This document shows, piece after piece, positions 8,592 through 17,819 of a DNA stretch of 64,000 nucleotides. The stretch lies in assembly GCA_963575745.1 (NCBI GenBank), contig CAUYUJ010003414.1, positions 464,059 to 528,058 of the forward strand. The letters are read 5' to 3'. Below the pieces are notes generated by a model, which searched no databases, was not told the origin of the DNA, and saw only the letters and a list, made by a program, of their open reading frames with translations. The position numbers and the translations under genes are program-made. This DNA is from Prorocentrum cordatum. Lineage: Eukaryota; Sar; Dinophyceae; Prorocentrales; Prorocentraceae. The first letter of the stretch is position 1. Every line of letters starts with the position of its first letter.

Positions 8592-8785
8592 CAGACGATA
8601 AGACGAGAAGACGATGAGACGACATAAGACGATAACACGACAAGACGATAAAAGGGCGGCGGACGATAAGACGACAAGACGAGAAAAGGAACTCCCCAGA
8701 CGATAATACGATAATGCGTCATAAGGTGACGCAAAACGATAACACGGTAGTACAATGAAGCAATCTTATCGTCTTATCGTCCGAT
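8592..8785. repeat. GACGATAAGAC-type inverted repeat block
   Basis: The left part (8592-8700) is many copies of GACGATAAGACGA and variants; the right end (8764-8782) is the complement, CTTATCGTCTTATCGTC. The block can fold on itself. The same motif recurs at 10026-10206 in both orientations, and a related (AAGGAT)n/GGACGC form lies at 43484-43582. Confidence 0.75.
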
Positions 8786-9486
8786 GGTGATGACGGCCAC
8801 GAAAACGATGCTGATGGTGATGGTGCTGGTGATAGTGGTGCTCATGACGATGATAATGGCGATGGTGAGGTTGTAATGATGGTGATAGCGGTGATGATGG
8901 ATGGTGATGTTTGCGGTGATGGCGACGATGGTGGGTGTTATGACAGTGGTGACGGCGAAGGCGCTGGTCGAAAAAGGCGAACGTGGCTGGGCCGCGCGTT
9001 GCGAGGACGTTGCAGGCGAAGGTGGCCATGTCACCTCCAGTCAAAGCGCCTCGGGCCCCAGAGCGCCAAGGATGTCTCGTGCGAAACGGGACAAAACTTT
9101 TTCGAAAAACGCACGTTGGGGCCCGGACTGGTGAGGGTGTTCCACTCGTGGCATATCGGAACGCAGGCTTCCGAGGATGTCTCGCGCGAAACGGGCCCCC
9201 CCTTCCTCCTCCTCCTCCTCCTCCTCCTCCTCCCCCTCCTCCTCCTCCTCCTCCTCCTCCTCGTCTTCCTCCCCCTCCTCCTCCTCCCATTATTTCTTTC
9301 CCTCCTTCTCCTCCTTTACCCCCTCCTCCTCCTTGTCTTCCCCCTCCCCATCCTCCTCCACCGGCCGAACCGAGCCGGCGAGCGGACCCTGCCGGCGCTC
9401 TGCCGGCGGCCGGGCCCGGACTCGGGGGGCAAGGGGGGAGTCGTCGTCGCTGTCGTAGTCGTCGCCGCCGTCGTCGTCGCCGCCGT

Positions 9487-9518
<32 letters not shown>

Positions 9519-9669
9519 TCGTCTTCGTCGTCGTCTTTCACCAACGGACGCTCAGCCGCACAGGAAGTCAGTGAACATTTTCTGGCGCTGCGCTGACTGC
9601 CAGGAGACCCAGAAAATATTAGCCAGCGTCGTCGTCGTCCCCGCAGCCGCCGCCGTCGTCGTCGTCGCG

Positions 9670-9704
<35 letters not shown>

Positions 9705-9800
9705 CCCGCGGGAACGACGCGGGACTCTGCCAGCGCTCTGCCGGCGTCCGGGCCTGGACTCGGGGGCGGGGGGGCAGGGGGGAGTCGGTCGTCCCTTGCT
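8786..9800. repeat. Simple-repeat block: GATGGT, TCC and GTC tracts
   Basis: In order it holds an imperfect GATGGTGAT tract (8783-8960), a (TCC)n tract (9198-9370), and two (GTC)n tracts (9440-9540 and 9625-9710). Two similar GC-rich pieces sit beside the GTC tracts (about 9375-9430 and 9715-9785, each containing CTGCCGGCG-type sequence), so the block contains a local duplication. I see no gene. Confidence 0.75.
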
Positions 9801-10025
9801 GAGCCTTGCGTGGTTTCAACGGGGTGAACTACAAGGCTGACCCCCGAGGTTCAACAGGAAGCCCTGCGATGTGTCAATAGGGAGTCCTCCAATGCTGGCC
9901 CCAAGGGCTATGCCTCTGGTCGTGGCCGTTGGCGTTGCCAAGACGCGCCGAGCATGTCCAATCGTATCCTGCATCCATGCCCCAACGACAACGCCAGATC
10001 AGCTCCCAACGAGAAGGCGAGAAGA

Positions 10026-10206
10026 GGATGAGACGATAAGACGAGAGGGGGCTCCACCAGACGATAAGACGATAATACGCTATAGAGATGGCCCTTTTAT
10101 CGTCTTATCGTTTCATCGTCTGGTCAAGCCCCATATCGTCTTATCGTCTTCTGGCGAGACTCTATATCGTCTTATCGTCTTGTCTTTTATCGTCTTATCG
10201 TCTGAT
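10026..10206. repeat. Second GACGATAAGAC inverted repeat block
   Basis: The left arm carries GAGACGATAAGACG copies and the right arm carries TATCGTCTTATCGTC copies. Same family as 8592-8785. The two blocks bracket the simple-repeat block between them. Confidence 0.75.
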
Positions 10207-10302
10207 CGGCTGGTTTTGAAATACCAGCCCCTGTTTCCCACCACAATGGATGTTACAATAGACCACCGAAATAAAACGCTGGGAGCTCGACTCCTGGCTT
10301 GG

Positions 10303-10700
10303 CTAAACGTCAGGGCCTTGGCTATCGTCATCATGCAGGTCTCGCAAAACAGGCTGGCCGCCCCCTCCGCTCGGCACATCACAGGGCGATTGCTCCAACC
10401 CCGTGGGCCCCTGGGAGGAGGTCGGCTGCCCTGCGACGAGTGAACCTGGCGAACCAGGATTTCCAGCAACGCAGACAGGAGCAGCACCGTCAAAATCTGG
10501 AGCACGTACCGCAGGCTCACCGTCAGGGCCTTGGCTATCGTCATCATGCGCGTCTAGCAAAACAGGCTGGCCGCCCCCTCCGCTCGGCACATCACAGGGC
10601 GATTCCTCCAACCCCGTGGGCCCCTGGGAGGAGGACGGCTGCCCTGCGACGAATGAAACTGGCGAACCAGGACTTCCAGCAGCGCCGACAAGGGAGGATG
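10303..10700 (-). CDS. Possible repeat-protein fragment: two 70-residue repeats
   Basis: The DNA holds two direct copies of a 178-bp unit (10306-10483 and 10517-10694, offset 211). On the minus strand both are open in the same frame and give two similar blocks, each with GSPGS, VAGQPxSSQGPTGLE, SPCDVPSGGGGQPVL and HDDDSQGPD, ending at a stop near 10303. Upstream the frame enters the (GGA)n tract and becomes Ser/Pro/Leu runs, so the true start is not known. Preserved frame in both copies favours coding, but the offset is not a multiple of three without the spacer and the composition is low-complexity. Function unknown. Confidence 0.3.
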
Positions 10701-10965
10701 ATGATGAGGAGGAGGACGACGAAGAGAAGGAGGAGGAGGAAGGATCGAGGAGGAGGACCGAGGAGGAGGAGGAGGAGGAGGAGGAGGACCGAAGAGGAGG
10801 AGGAGGAGAAGGAGGAGGAGGAGGAGGAGGAGGAGGAGGAGGAGGATCGAGGAGGAGGAAGAGGATCGAGGAGGGGTAGGAGGAGGAGGAGGAGGATCGA
10901 GGAGGATCGAGGAGGAGGAGGATGAGAAGGAGTTGGAGGAGGAGGAGGTGGAGGAGGAGGCCCCC
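10695..10965. repeat. (GGA)n purine tract
   Basis: About 270 bp of GGA/GAGGATCGAGGA on the plus strand. It follows directly after the second 178-bp direct repeat. Confidence 0.9.
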
Positions 10966-11429
10966 CTCCGGGGACGGGGAGGGGGGAGGCAAGGCGAGGC
11001 GACTCCCAGTTGCCTCGCCTCGCTTCGCCCGTCCCCCTGGGGACACCGACTCCCCAGAGGAGGGGAAGCAGGAGGAGGAGCAGGAGAGCCCAGAATCCGA
11101 TCGACAAATCGGGTCGGCGATCGGAATTGATCTGATCGGCGGACATCGGCGGCCAAGTGGGGAGAAGCCGGATCGGCGGCATCGGCAGGCCGGCCAAGCC
11201 TCCATGGAGAAGTCGGAGTCCGAGTCGGAATCCGAAGTCGAATGGAATCGGAATCGGGCGCCACCGAGATCGCATCGAATCGGAAGGAGTTGCCGCGAGC
11301 GCTGAGGAGGGGGACTCGGCAAAACACAAGGCGCGCCCGGGCCGTCCATCACGGGCGGCAGAGCAGTGGACGGGGCCAAGGCAGGGGGCTCGCTCTCCCA
11401 AGGTGGGGGGGAAGGAAGAGGGGCGGGTT
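10966..11429. other. GC-rich spacer without a recognised gene
   Basis: Contains imperfect GATCGGCGGCATCGG and GTCGGAATCCGAAGTCGG-type short repeats (about 11095-11280). No convincing coding frame. Confidence 0.5.
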
Positions 11430-11615
11430 ACCATGATCGGGCCGGGCGAGAGGGGGGATAGCAAAGGGGGGCGGGTGATAATCAGCTCACGTAGCTGATT
11501 TTCCCGGCGCCTCCCAGCGCCGTAGGCGGCTATGTATCGAGGACTGGGCCCCTGGTGGGGCCGAAATCAGCTGCATGCACCAGATTTCGTAACCCCCCTT
11601 TCCCAATCCCCCCCT
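11430..11615 (+). repeat. Dispersed repeat, partner of 47328-47515
   Basis: Shares GGCGAGAGGGGGGATAGCA, CCCGGCGCCTCC, GGTGCATGCA-type and CAGATTTCG-ACCCCCC blocks in the same order with 47328-47515. Same orientation. Identity about 70 percent by eye. Confidence 0.5.
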
Positions 11616-11828
11616 TTCGTCCGGCTCGACATGAAGGAACGGGTCGTGAAGGAGCGGGTCTTGAAGGAGAGGGGTCTCCAAAGGTTTCTCTCTCCCAGCC
11701 CTCAAGGTCCCACGGAGCCCTTCCCGTGGGCCACGGGGTTCGAGGATGAAAAATTTATCCTTGGGAAGGCCTCCGGCGCTGAGGCACCCCTGGCGCCGCC
11801 GTGGGGTCCCCAGCGCCGATCCGTCATG

Positions 11829-11962
11829 CTCTTGCCGTCGCTCGGACGTCCATTTCCCGTGCATTTGTCGGTTTCGTGCGTGTTTTGTTTGCTCGAAGGT
11901 CCAGGATGGTCCTCGATGGTTCTCGCCGAGAAAAAATGCACACGTCCGAGCGATGCCAAGTG
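11829..11962. repeat. MITE-like foldback element, partner of 44663-44795
   Basis: The ends GTCGCTCGGACGT and ACGTCCGAGCGAT are inverted repeats about 120 bp apart. The body (CCATTTCCCGTGCATTTGTC, then GATGGTCCTCG, TTCTCGCCGAGAAAA) is shared with the copy at 44663-44795. A lone end lies at 44599-44616. No ORF, so a non-autonomous DNA element is the best reading. Confidence 0.6.
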
Positions 11963-12275
11963 CTCATGCAGTCCTTCGAACAGAGGAACAGCACAGCCGG
12001 GTTGCTGCAGCGCGAGGAACGAGGCACGAGGAGCGAAACTCCTTTCTGGCCCCGAGAACGCCTGTGGGCACGAGAGGGGGGCTAGATAAGAACAGAGGAC
12101 AGAAAATCCACCCCGATTATAACCACCGCGACACGCGAAGCCTTTTAGCAAACGCGCCCCAAAAAGGACATCAAACAGGGCAGGATGTTTGGTAAACGCC
12201 CAGGGCCGCTTAGTAAACGCCAAGTGTCCAGTCAAGGTGGGTTCCCGCCCCTGAAAGAAGAAGGATGAACGCCGG

Positions 12276-12375
12276 CTCCGCGCGGATTTCTTGGATCTGC
12301 GCAATGCCCCCCTCCCTGGCGCGCGGAGCGCGCCAGGGGGGGGGCCCAACACAGATCCAAAAAGTCTGCGCGGAG
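12276..12375. repeat. 100-bp hairpin palindrome
   Basis: Two arms of about 48 bp pair around a 3-bp centre (CCCTGGCGCGC GGA GCGCGCCAGGG). The outer parts pair as CTCCGCGC and GCGCGGAG and the middles as TTGGATCTG and CAGATCCAA. About 80 percent of positions pair. Confidence 0.8.
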
Positions 12376-12559
12376 CGCCGCAAGTTTATGTTTATGGCGG
12401 TTTTCTTCTTCGAGCCATGGAACGACCTCAGGAGCAGCGAGCCCCTTGGGAGCCCGACGAAAATCCCCATGCCAGCGCCTTGACTGTAGCATTAGGTCGG
12501 GCATGTCCTGCGAGAGCAGGGCCAGCAACTGCGCGCTCATCGAGCTGCCGGCCTCTCCC

Positions 12560-12642
12560 GCGCGTTCCTCCTCCTCCTCTCCCTCCTCCTCCTCCTCCGC
12601 TTCCTCCTCCTCCTCCTCCTCCTTCGGGGAACTTCTGACCCG
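12560..12642. repeat. (TCC)n tract
   Basis: About 80 bp of TCC/TCCTCCGC on the plus strand, ending next to the TGACCCGGGTCA-type repeat. Confidence 0.85.
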
Positions 12643-12862
12643 GGTCAATCCAGACCCGGGTCAGCAGGAAACCAAAAACTGCAACGCAAGAAAAACAAAC
12701 TGCAACGCAGGTCCTCGCAAACCCGGGTCAGCCAATAGGCGCGGCCGCCTCGCGGCCACGAACGGCTCCCTAACCCGGGTCAGCCAGAGGGGGTCTTCGC
12801 AGGATCCTGCAGGATCCGGCGCCCTGGCTGACCCCCGTCTGCATTGACCCCCGTCTCGAGGC
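12637..12862 (+). repeat. CCCGGGTCA-type dispersed repeat, partner of 43656-43826
   Basis: Both copies carry GGTCAATCCAGACCCGGGTC near the start, several GACCCGGGTCAG boxes, a GGATCCTGCAGGATCC-like block, and end TGACCCCCGTCTGCATTGAC-type sequence. GACCCGGGTC is itself palindromic. Confidence 0.65.
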
Positions 12863-13045
12863 TCCCGACTCCTCCTCCTCATCCTCCTCCGCCTCCTCCT
12901 CCTCCTCGATCCTCCTCCTGCTCGATCCTCGATCCTCCTGCTCCTCCTGCTCCTCCTCGATCCTCCTCCTCCTAGATCCGCGATCCTCCTCCTTGTCATC
13001 CTCCTCCTCCCAACCGTGCTCTCCTCCTCCTCCTCCTCCTGCGGC
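12863..13045. repeat. (TCC)n / TCCTCGATCC tract
   Basis: About 180 bp of TCC with GATCC interruptions. No gene. Confidence 0.85.
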
Positions 13046-13203
13046 GTGAGCTGCGCAACAAGTCCATCCTCATCGCCTGAGCTGGGAACGGACAGCAGGG
13101 AGCACACCATGGGACTCCCGCTCTGACAGTGGTCGACTGACTCCCTAGTCGACGCGACTTACTGCGAAGTTCGTTGCACAACATGTAAGCACAAGCTGGA
13201 ACT

Positions 13204-14642
13204 CTAAGAGAGCCCCCTGTGGGTGACAAAATCCCGAATCGCTCCAGAGGACGAGTGTCGGGATATCCCACGGCAGACACCAACAGCTGGAACAACAACA
13301 GACAGGCCCAATAATGGGCGAACGAATCTTCTCCTCCTTCCTCGGGCGGGCACCCACAGAGACAGAGCGAATTTTCCGTCTGTTAAAACCTGCGCTGCGT
13401 CAGCCAGTTCTTCGACAGCGCCCAAGCGGTGGCAGACGAACAGGGCGACAAGCATGGAGGCAAGAGTAGAGCGGACCAGAGGCCAGTCAACGGTAAGGAT
13501 GCGGGCCCTTTCGGTGGGAAGTAGCTCGCAGCGACGGGCGGACAACAGATCCCCAAGAGACGCGGGATAGATAGCCTCTGAGATACTGTGAACTAGAGAC
13601 CTCTGAATTTTCGGGCGCGGGCCTCTCATTGGGCTCACTGAATATCGTTGGCGTTCCGCTGGGGCCTCGAGGAGGGCTAGAAGGCATTGATCTCGCACCC
13701 TCTCGGGCAGATGGTGCCCCTTGAAGGCGTCGGACACGTGCTGGCACAGTGCGCGAGTCTTCCAAAAGTCTGGCGGGAGATCGCTGCGAAGTACCGACGC
13801 GCATGGGCGGCGTCGTTCAGCAACATTGCGCACAGTGACGAGAAACCCTCTCCACGAAAAGGTGCTGATAGCGGCGCGGGAGCGGGCAGCAAGACAAGTG
13901 GCGGGCAACGAAGGGATGCGAGGTCCTCCCCACATTCGTGCCAACCTCCCTGGCTCAATCCACACTACGGTAGGTGAAAGACCCTTGAAAGCATCGCCGA
14001 CTCGAGGCGTGGCAGGTCAGCGGGCGCCGGCAAGAACTAAGCCACGTAGCTCATGACTGAGGAGACGCGGGACGAGTACAGATTGGCGGAGACAGCGTTC
14101 GAGGCACCAACCACTGCGAGCTCGAAGGACCTATGCCGCCACTTACGAAACGGGCCTGACCAGCACTGTTGCTCTGCTTCGGGGCCGAGGTGCATTCCCA
14201 GATACTTGATGATGTGCGCGATTTGGAAATCGGCCCAGGAGGGGACCAGATGTTCGAACTTAACTCTGTAAAAGGCGGTGCCGATATCGTCGGCGCAGAG
14301 ACGAACTATCCCTGGACGCTTGACTTCAATGGTGGAATCGAAATCTGCTGCGAGTTGTTCCACGTATATCGCATGCAAAGTCCCCGAGGCAGGGCGCCCC
14401 TGGATCATGCCAGCCATACTGAGAAACATAAAAAGCATATCGCCACCGAACTCCGAGAAACATGAAACTCCGTGGTACAGAAACTTGATGTAGTCAAGCA
14501 GCGGGGTGGGCAGGGCGAGCGCGGCAAGAACGAGATGCAGCCAGCGGTGCGACACCGACGGGAACGCTTGGGCGAAGCCGATAGCCGCCACTAGTGGTAA
14601 GTCAACCTCCGCAGAGGCACTCATAGAGTAACACCTTGCCAT
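13204..14642 (-). pseudogene. LINE reverse-transcriptase remnant
   Basis: On the minus strand 14642-14037 encodes the palm: motif A as GFAQAFPSVSHRWL, motif B as GMIQGRPASGTLHA (canonical GxxQGxPxS), motif C as LCADDIG (about 14282-14296, usual YADD). Then KYLGMHLGPEAEQQ follows. After a stop and a frame change, 13965-13204 continues with the thumb and C-terminal region. The motif A Asp is replaced (GFAQAF), 5' and 3' parts are missing, and the frame is broken, so this is a dead fragment. Direction is opposite to the LINE at 17.8 kb. Confidence 0.65.
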
Positions 14643-14689
14643 CGCATCTAGCTCGGTGATGGTAATCCCAAATTGTCTGCCACCGACGG

Positions 14690-15340
14690 GGACCTGGAGG
14701 GGGCGCCCCGCGAGGTGTCAGAGGGTACTTTGTCGCCCAATATGGCTCCGAGAGAGCATCGGGAAGCCCAAGCTGACCTCCAAAATGGCTCAAGATAGCC
14801 GAAGATGCCTCAAGTCGGCTCCCAAGATGCTCCAGGAGGCCCCAAGAACGCTCCAAGACGCCTCCGAAACCTCGAAGGAAGCATCCAAAAAGCCAACATC
14901 CTTCCAACCCATACGGGAAATCGATGTTGTTTGCTTTCCCGCCCTTTCGCTTTCGATGGCCATCAAAGGCGTCACCATGGTTCCAAGATGGCCCAGGAGG
15001 GCCCCAGGAGAACCCCAAGAGAGCCCCACGACGGTCCCAAGAGCGCCCAAGAGCACTCCAAGAGCGCCCCAAATTCACCCCAAGAGGCGACCTTTGGGGC
15101 TCCCCATGGTGGGGCGAATTGGGGAACCCCTCTTCTTTGATCGATCTCTTCCAGGATGCCCCAAAGAGCGCCCCAAGCTCCGAAAAACACCCCAAGAAGG
15201 CCCCCTAGAGGCGCCGAGACGGCCCCAAGAGGCGTCCAGTATTCCCCCAAGAAGATCCCAAGAGACCGCCAATAGGCCTCAAGAGGATGCCCGAGGCACC
15301 CAAAACGCTCAAAGACGGCCCTGGGTTCGCCAAGATGCCC
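14690..15340. repeat. CCCCAAGA-type degenerate minisatellite
   Basis: Imperfect repeats of about 20-30 bp such as GCCCCAAGAGCGCCCCAAGA and GCCTCCAAGATGGC fill the stretch. Related material lies at 52840-53640, 40875-40990 and 58880-59130. Confidence 0.55.
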
Positions 15341-15505
15341 CTTCTCCTCTTCTTCCTCCTCTTCTTCCTCCCCCTCTTCCTCCTCCTTGTCCAACGTCTC
15401 TTCCTCCATCCTCCTCTTCGCCCTCCTCCTCCTCCTCCTTCTCCTCATCCTCCTGCTTATCCTCCTCCTCCTCCTCCTCCTCCTTCTCCTCCACCATCCT
15501 CCCCT
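15341..15505. repeat. (TTC/TCC)n pyrimidine tract
   Basis: About 160 bp of CTTCCTCCTCTT and TCC units on the plus strand. Confidence 0.85.
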
Positions 15506-15589
15506 TTTTTGGGTATCGGACGGTTTCCCCTGCCCTTTGTTCTTCTGCATGCCCCCCCCACTTCCCTGATCACCCCAACTCCCCTGGGC

Positions 15590-15974
15590 ATCGTTTCTGG
15601 AGGGACTGGTGGGGATACTTTTTTGATCGCGACCGTAACGACAAATCGCTCGGCGTCAAGTCGAAGCGCAGCTAACGAGCAGCGGACTAAATTAGGCACT
15701 AAGCGCGCAGGAGCGAACTACGCCGCGGCTCAGAGGGCGAATCCGACGCTGAAGAACAGGTAGGACACGCCGAAACCGACGAGAGTGGTGGGGATACTTT
15801 TTTGGTCAGCGGCCACTAAGACAGCGGTCATGTGGCGAAGGCAACGTCCGGGCCACGGGCGAGGCTAATTGGCTAAAACAGAAACGCGGCCGGCCACCTC
15901 AGACGGCAGCTGCAGGCTGGGTGGTGGGGATACGCGAAGCGTCATCCATTTCGATCTCTGGACAGGGAACGGCG
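15590..15974. other. Spacer with a repeated GTGGGGATACTTTTTT box
   Basis: The box GTGGGGATACTTTTTTG occurs at about 15610 and 15789, and a shorter form GTGGGGATACG at about 15925. The DNA between is unique. No coding frame that I trust. Confidence 0.45.
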
Positions 15975-16135
15975 ATGCGAGGCGGGGATTCATCCATATC
16001 CTCCGCGTTGGGAACCGGCGCCCTCCGACCCCAGGGGACGGTGGATGCGGGTATATATTTTGGCCCCAGGGCGCTCGAATTCATCCGCACGCACCGTCCA
16101 CCGAGGCCCCCGAAGATCGATCCCCAAGTCGGTGC
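15975..16135 (+). repeat. Dispersed repeat, partner of 42778-42935
   Basis: Both begin GCGAGGCGGGGATT and AATCCATA-like sequence, contain GGTGGAT and GGGCCCCA-type blocks, and end near CGACTCCCCA or CGATCCCCA. Same orientation. Confidence 0.5.
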
Positions 16136-16199
16136 TTGTGGCTGCATCGCCACTTCGGGGATCTCTCGAAGCTTGGCAGAACCTCCTCGTTCTTCTCTT

Positions 16200-16400
16200 T
16201 TCAGCACGGACTGACCGTCCTGGCAATCTTATAATCATACCACGAAATGTTCTTAGAACCCCAAAATGTTCTTATAACCAAAACAATGTTCTTAGAACAT
16301 AATCCCGATGTGTTGAAACAAGGCAGACTCCGCCAGAAATGTTCTAAGAATTTTTCGTGGGAGCCACAAGAGGTTCTTAGAACATTGTTTGGTAGGGCTA
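16200..16400 (+). repeat. GTTCTTAGAAC-rich repeat, partner of 63150-63330
   Basis: Both copies share GGACTGACCGTCC / GGACGGACCGTCC, CCACGAAATGTTCTTAGAAC-type sequence, AACCAAAAC and GATGTGTT. GTTCTTAGAAC is a palindrome repeated four times here. Both copies are followed at once by a long tri-nucleotide tract, (TCC)n here and (GGA)n at 63334. Confidence 0.65.
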
Positions 16401-16429
16401 AAGGGTGCGGGACGCTTCGCCACTGCTTG

Positions 16430-16790
16430 AAACCTCCTCCTCCTCCTCCTCCTCCTCCTCCGCTCTCCCCCCCGACGACGACAGCGCCGCCGCCGGCCAC
16501 GACGACCAGCACACCGCCGCGGCCGCCGGTGGCCCAGCGCGCCTCCCGGCCCTGCAGGAAGCCGGCGCCTGGCGCAGGGGTGGGGGGCGGGCGGCAGAGG
16601 ATGGCAGTTCCCTCCTCCTCCTTTTCTCTCCTTTTCCTCCTCCTCCTCCTCCTCCTCCCTCCTCGTCTTCTTCCTCCTCCTCCTTCTCCCTGCTCCTCTT
16701 CCTCTCTCCTCATGTTCAATCTCCTCCTCCCTCGCGTTCTCCTCCTCCCTCGCTTCCTCCTCCTCCTCCTCCTCGTCCTCAGCTACTTCC
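16430..16790. repeat. (TCC)n tracts around a GC-rich island
   Basis: TCC runs at 16433-16465 and 16610-16780 flank a 140-bp GC-rich segment with CCGCCGGCC-type sequence. Confidence 0.8.
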
Positions 16791-17819
16791 GACCGGCAGC
16801 CGCCTACCGAAGCAACGGATGAGGGGCAACGTCGAGTTCGATCTGAGGCTGAGCGGATTGCAGCACGCGTGGATCAACGGGCAGCTGAGGGTCTGAGCAG
16901 AGCCACGTGAGCCAGAAACACAATCAGTACCTCCCACCCATGCGCGGGGGCGGCTCAATCGTTCACAAGCACAAAAATTCCTCCAAGCTCAAGGTCTGTC
17001 GCAATACGCCTTCAAGACTTAGTCCTGGCAAGTGTCTCGAGCTGGGTCCAGCGGTAGTGACGACGGGGCGAGTCAAACTAGAGCAACACGGTGAGCGGGA
17101 AGATAAGCAGGCCCCTCTTGGACCCAGAGCTGACGTCAGGGATCCTGCTTCCAAGCAGTTTTTGAAGATCCTTTTTGACCCCATGAAAGCTAACTCCCAC
17201 TATGCCAAGCAAACTTGTCCAGAGATGGGTTATCGTATTCTCCTAGGGGCTGTTTGCGCGAGCGCTGATTTGACGACAAGCCCAGCCTTCAGCCCGCAGT
17301 ACCCTCCGTCATGTGGGATGACCGGAGCAGGAGGAAGGGGAGAGGACGAGATGCGTCCAAAACCCTTTAGACGAATCTCTCCGGATCCTCGTCGTCCAAC
17401 TGTTCCTGGATCAAGCACGATACTATGACGTAACCTCAACTTCGACGGGGCGGAGCAGAGACCTCCCACGCCGTGATTGTTCAATCCGTCGGGCTCCAGA
17501 CCTCTCGACCCCTTCCCTGGGACACGCTGTTGATCGCGGCTCTTTGTTGTGGCCCTAAGGCCCGACAACGCCGGGGATTGAATTACCCCAACACAGAAAC
17601 CTGCAAACGGCAAAAGTGAAGAGGCGGGTCGAGAACTAGGCTAAATACGGCCAGTAAAACCGTGAAAAAGGAAAGATGCACCTGGGACAAGAGCCCAGAA
17701 CACGGTCACGTGCACATTAGCGCATATTGTACACAAATCGTGGCCGTCCAGACCAAACATGTAGCCAATATCGAGGCGAGAATGCGATTCCGGAAAAAAT
17801 CGTGACGATGAGGACAAGG
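16791..17819. other. Mixed-composition DNA without a recognised gene
   Basis: Base composition drops toward neutral here. Short open frames exist (for example plus 16907-17428) but carry no motif. It lies directly 5' of a plus-strand LINE and may include its decayed upstream part. Confidence 0.35.

Noticed and set aside
12370-12648. A minus-strand open stretch (SMSAQLLALLSQDMPDLMLQ and onward) as a possible exon
   Set aside because: It starts in the (TCC)n tract and runs into the 12276-12375 hairpin. No splice site pair or homology could be argued.
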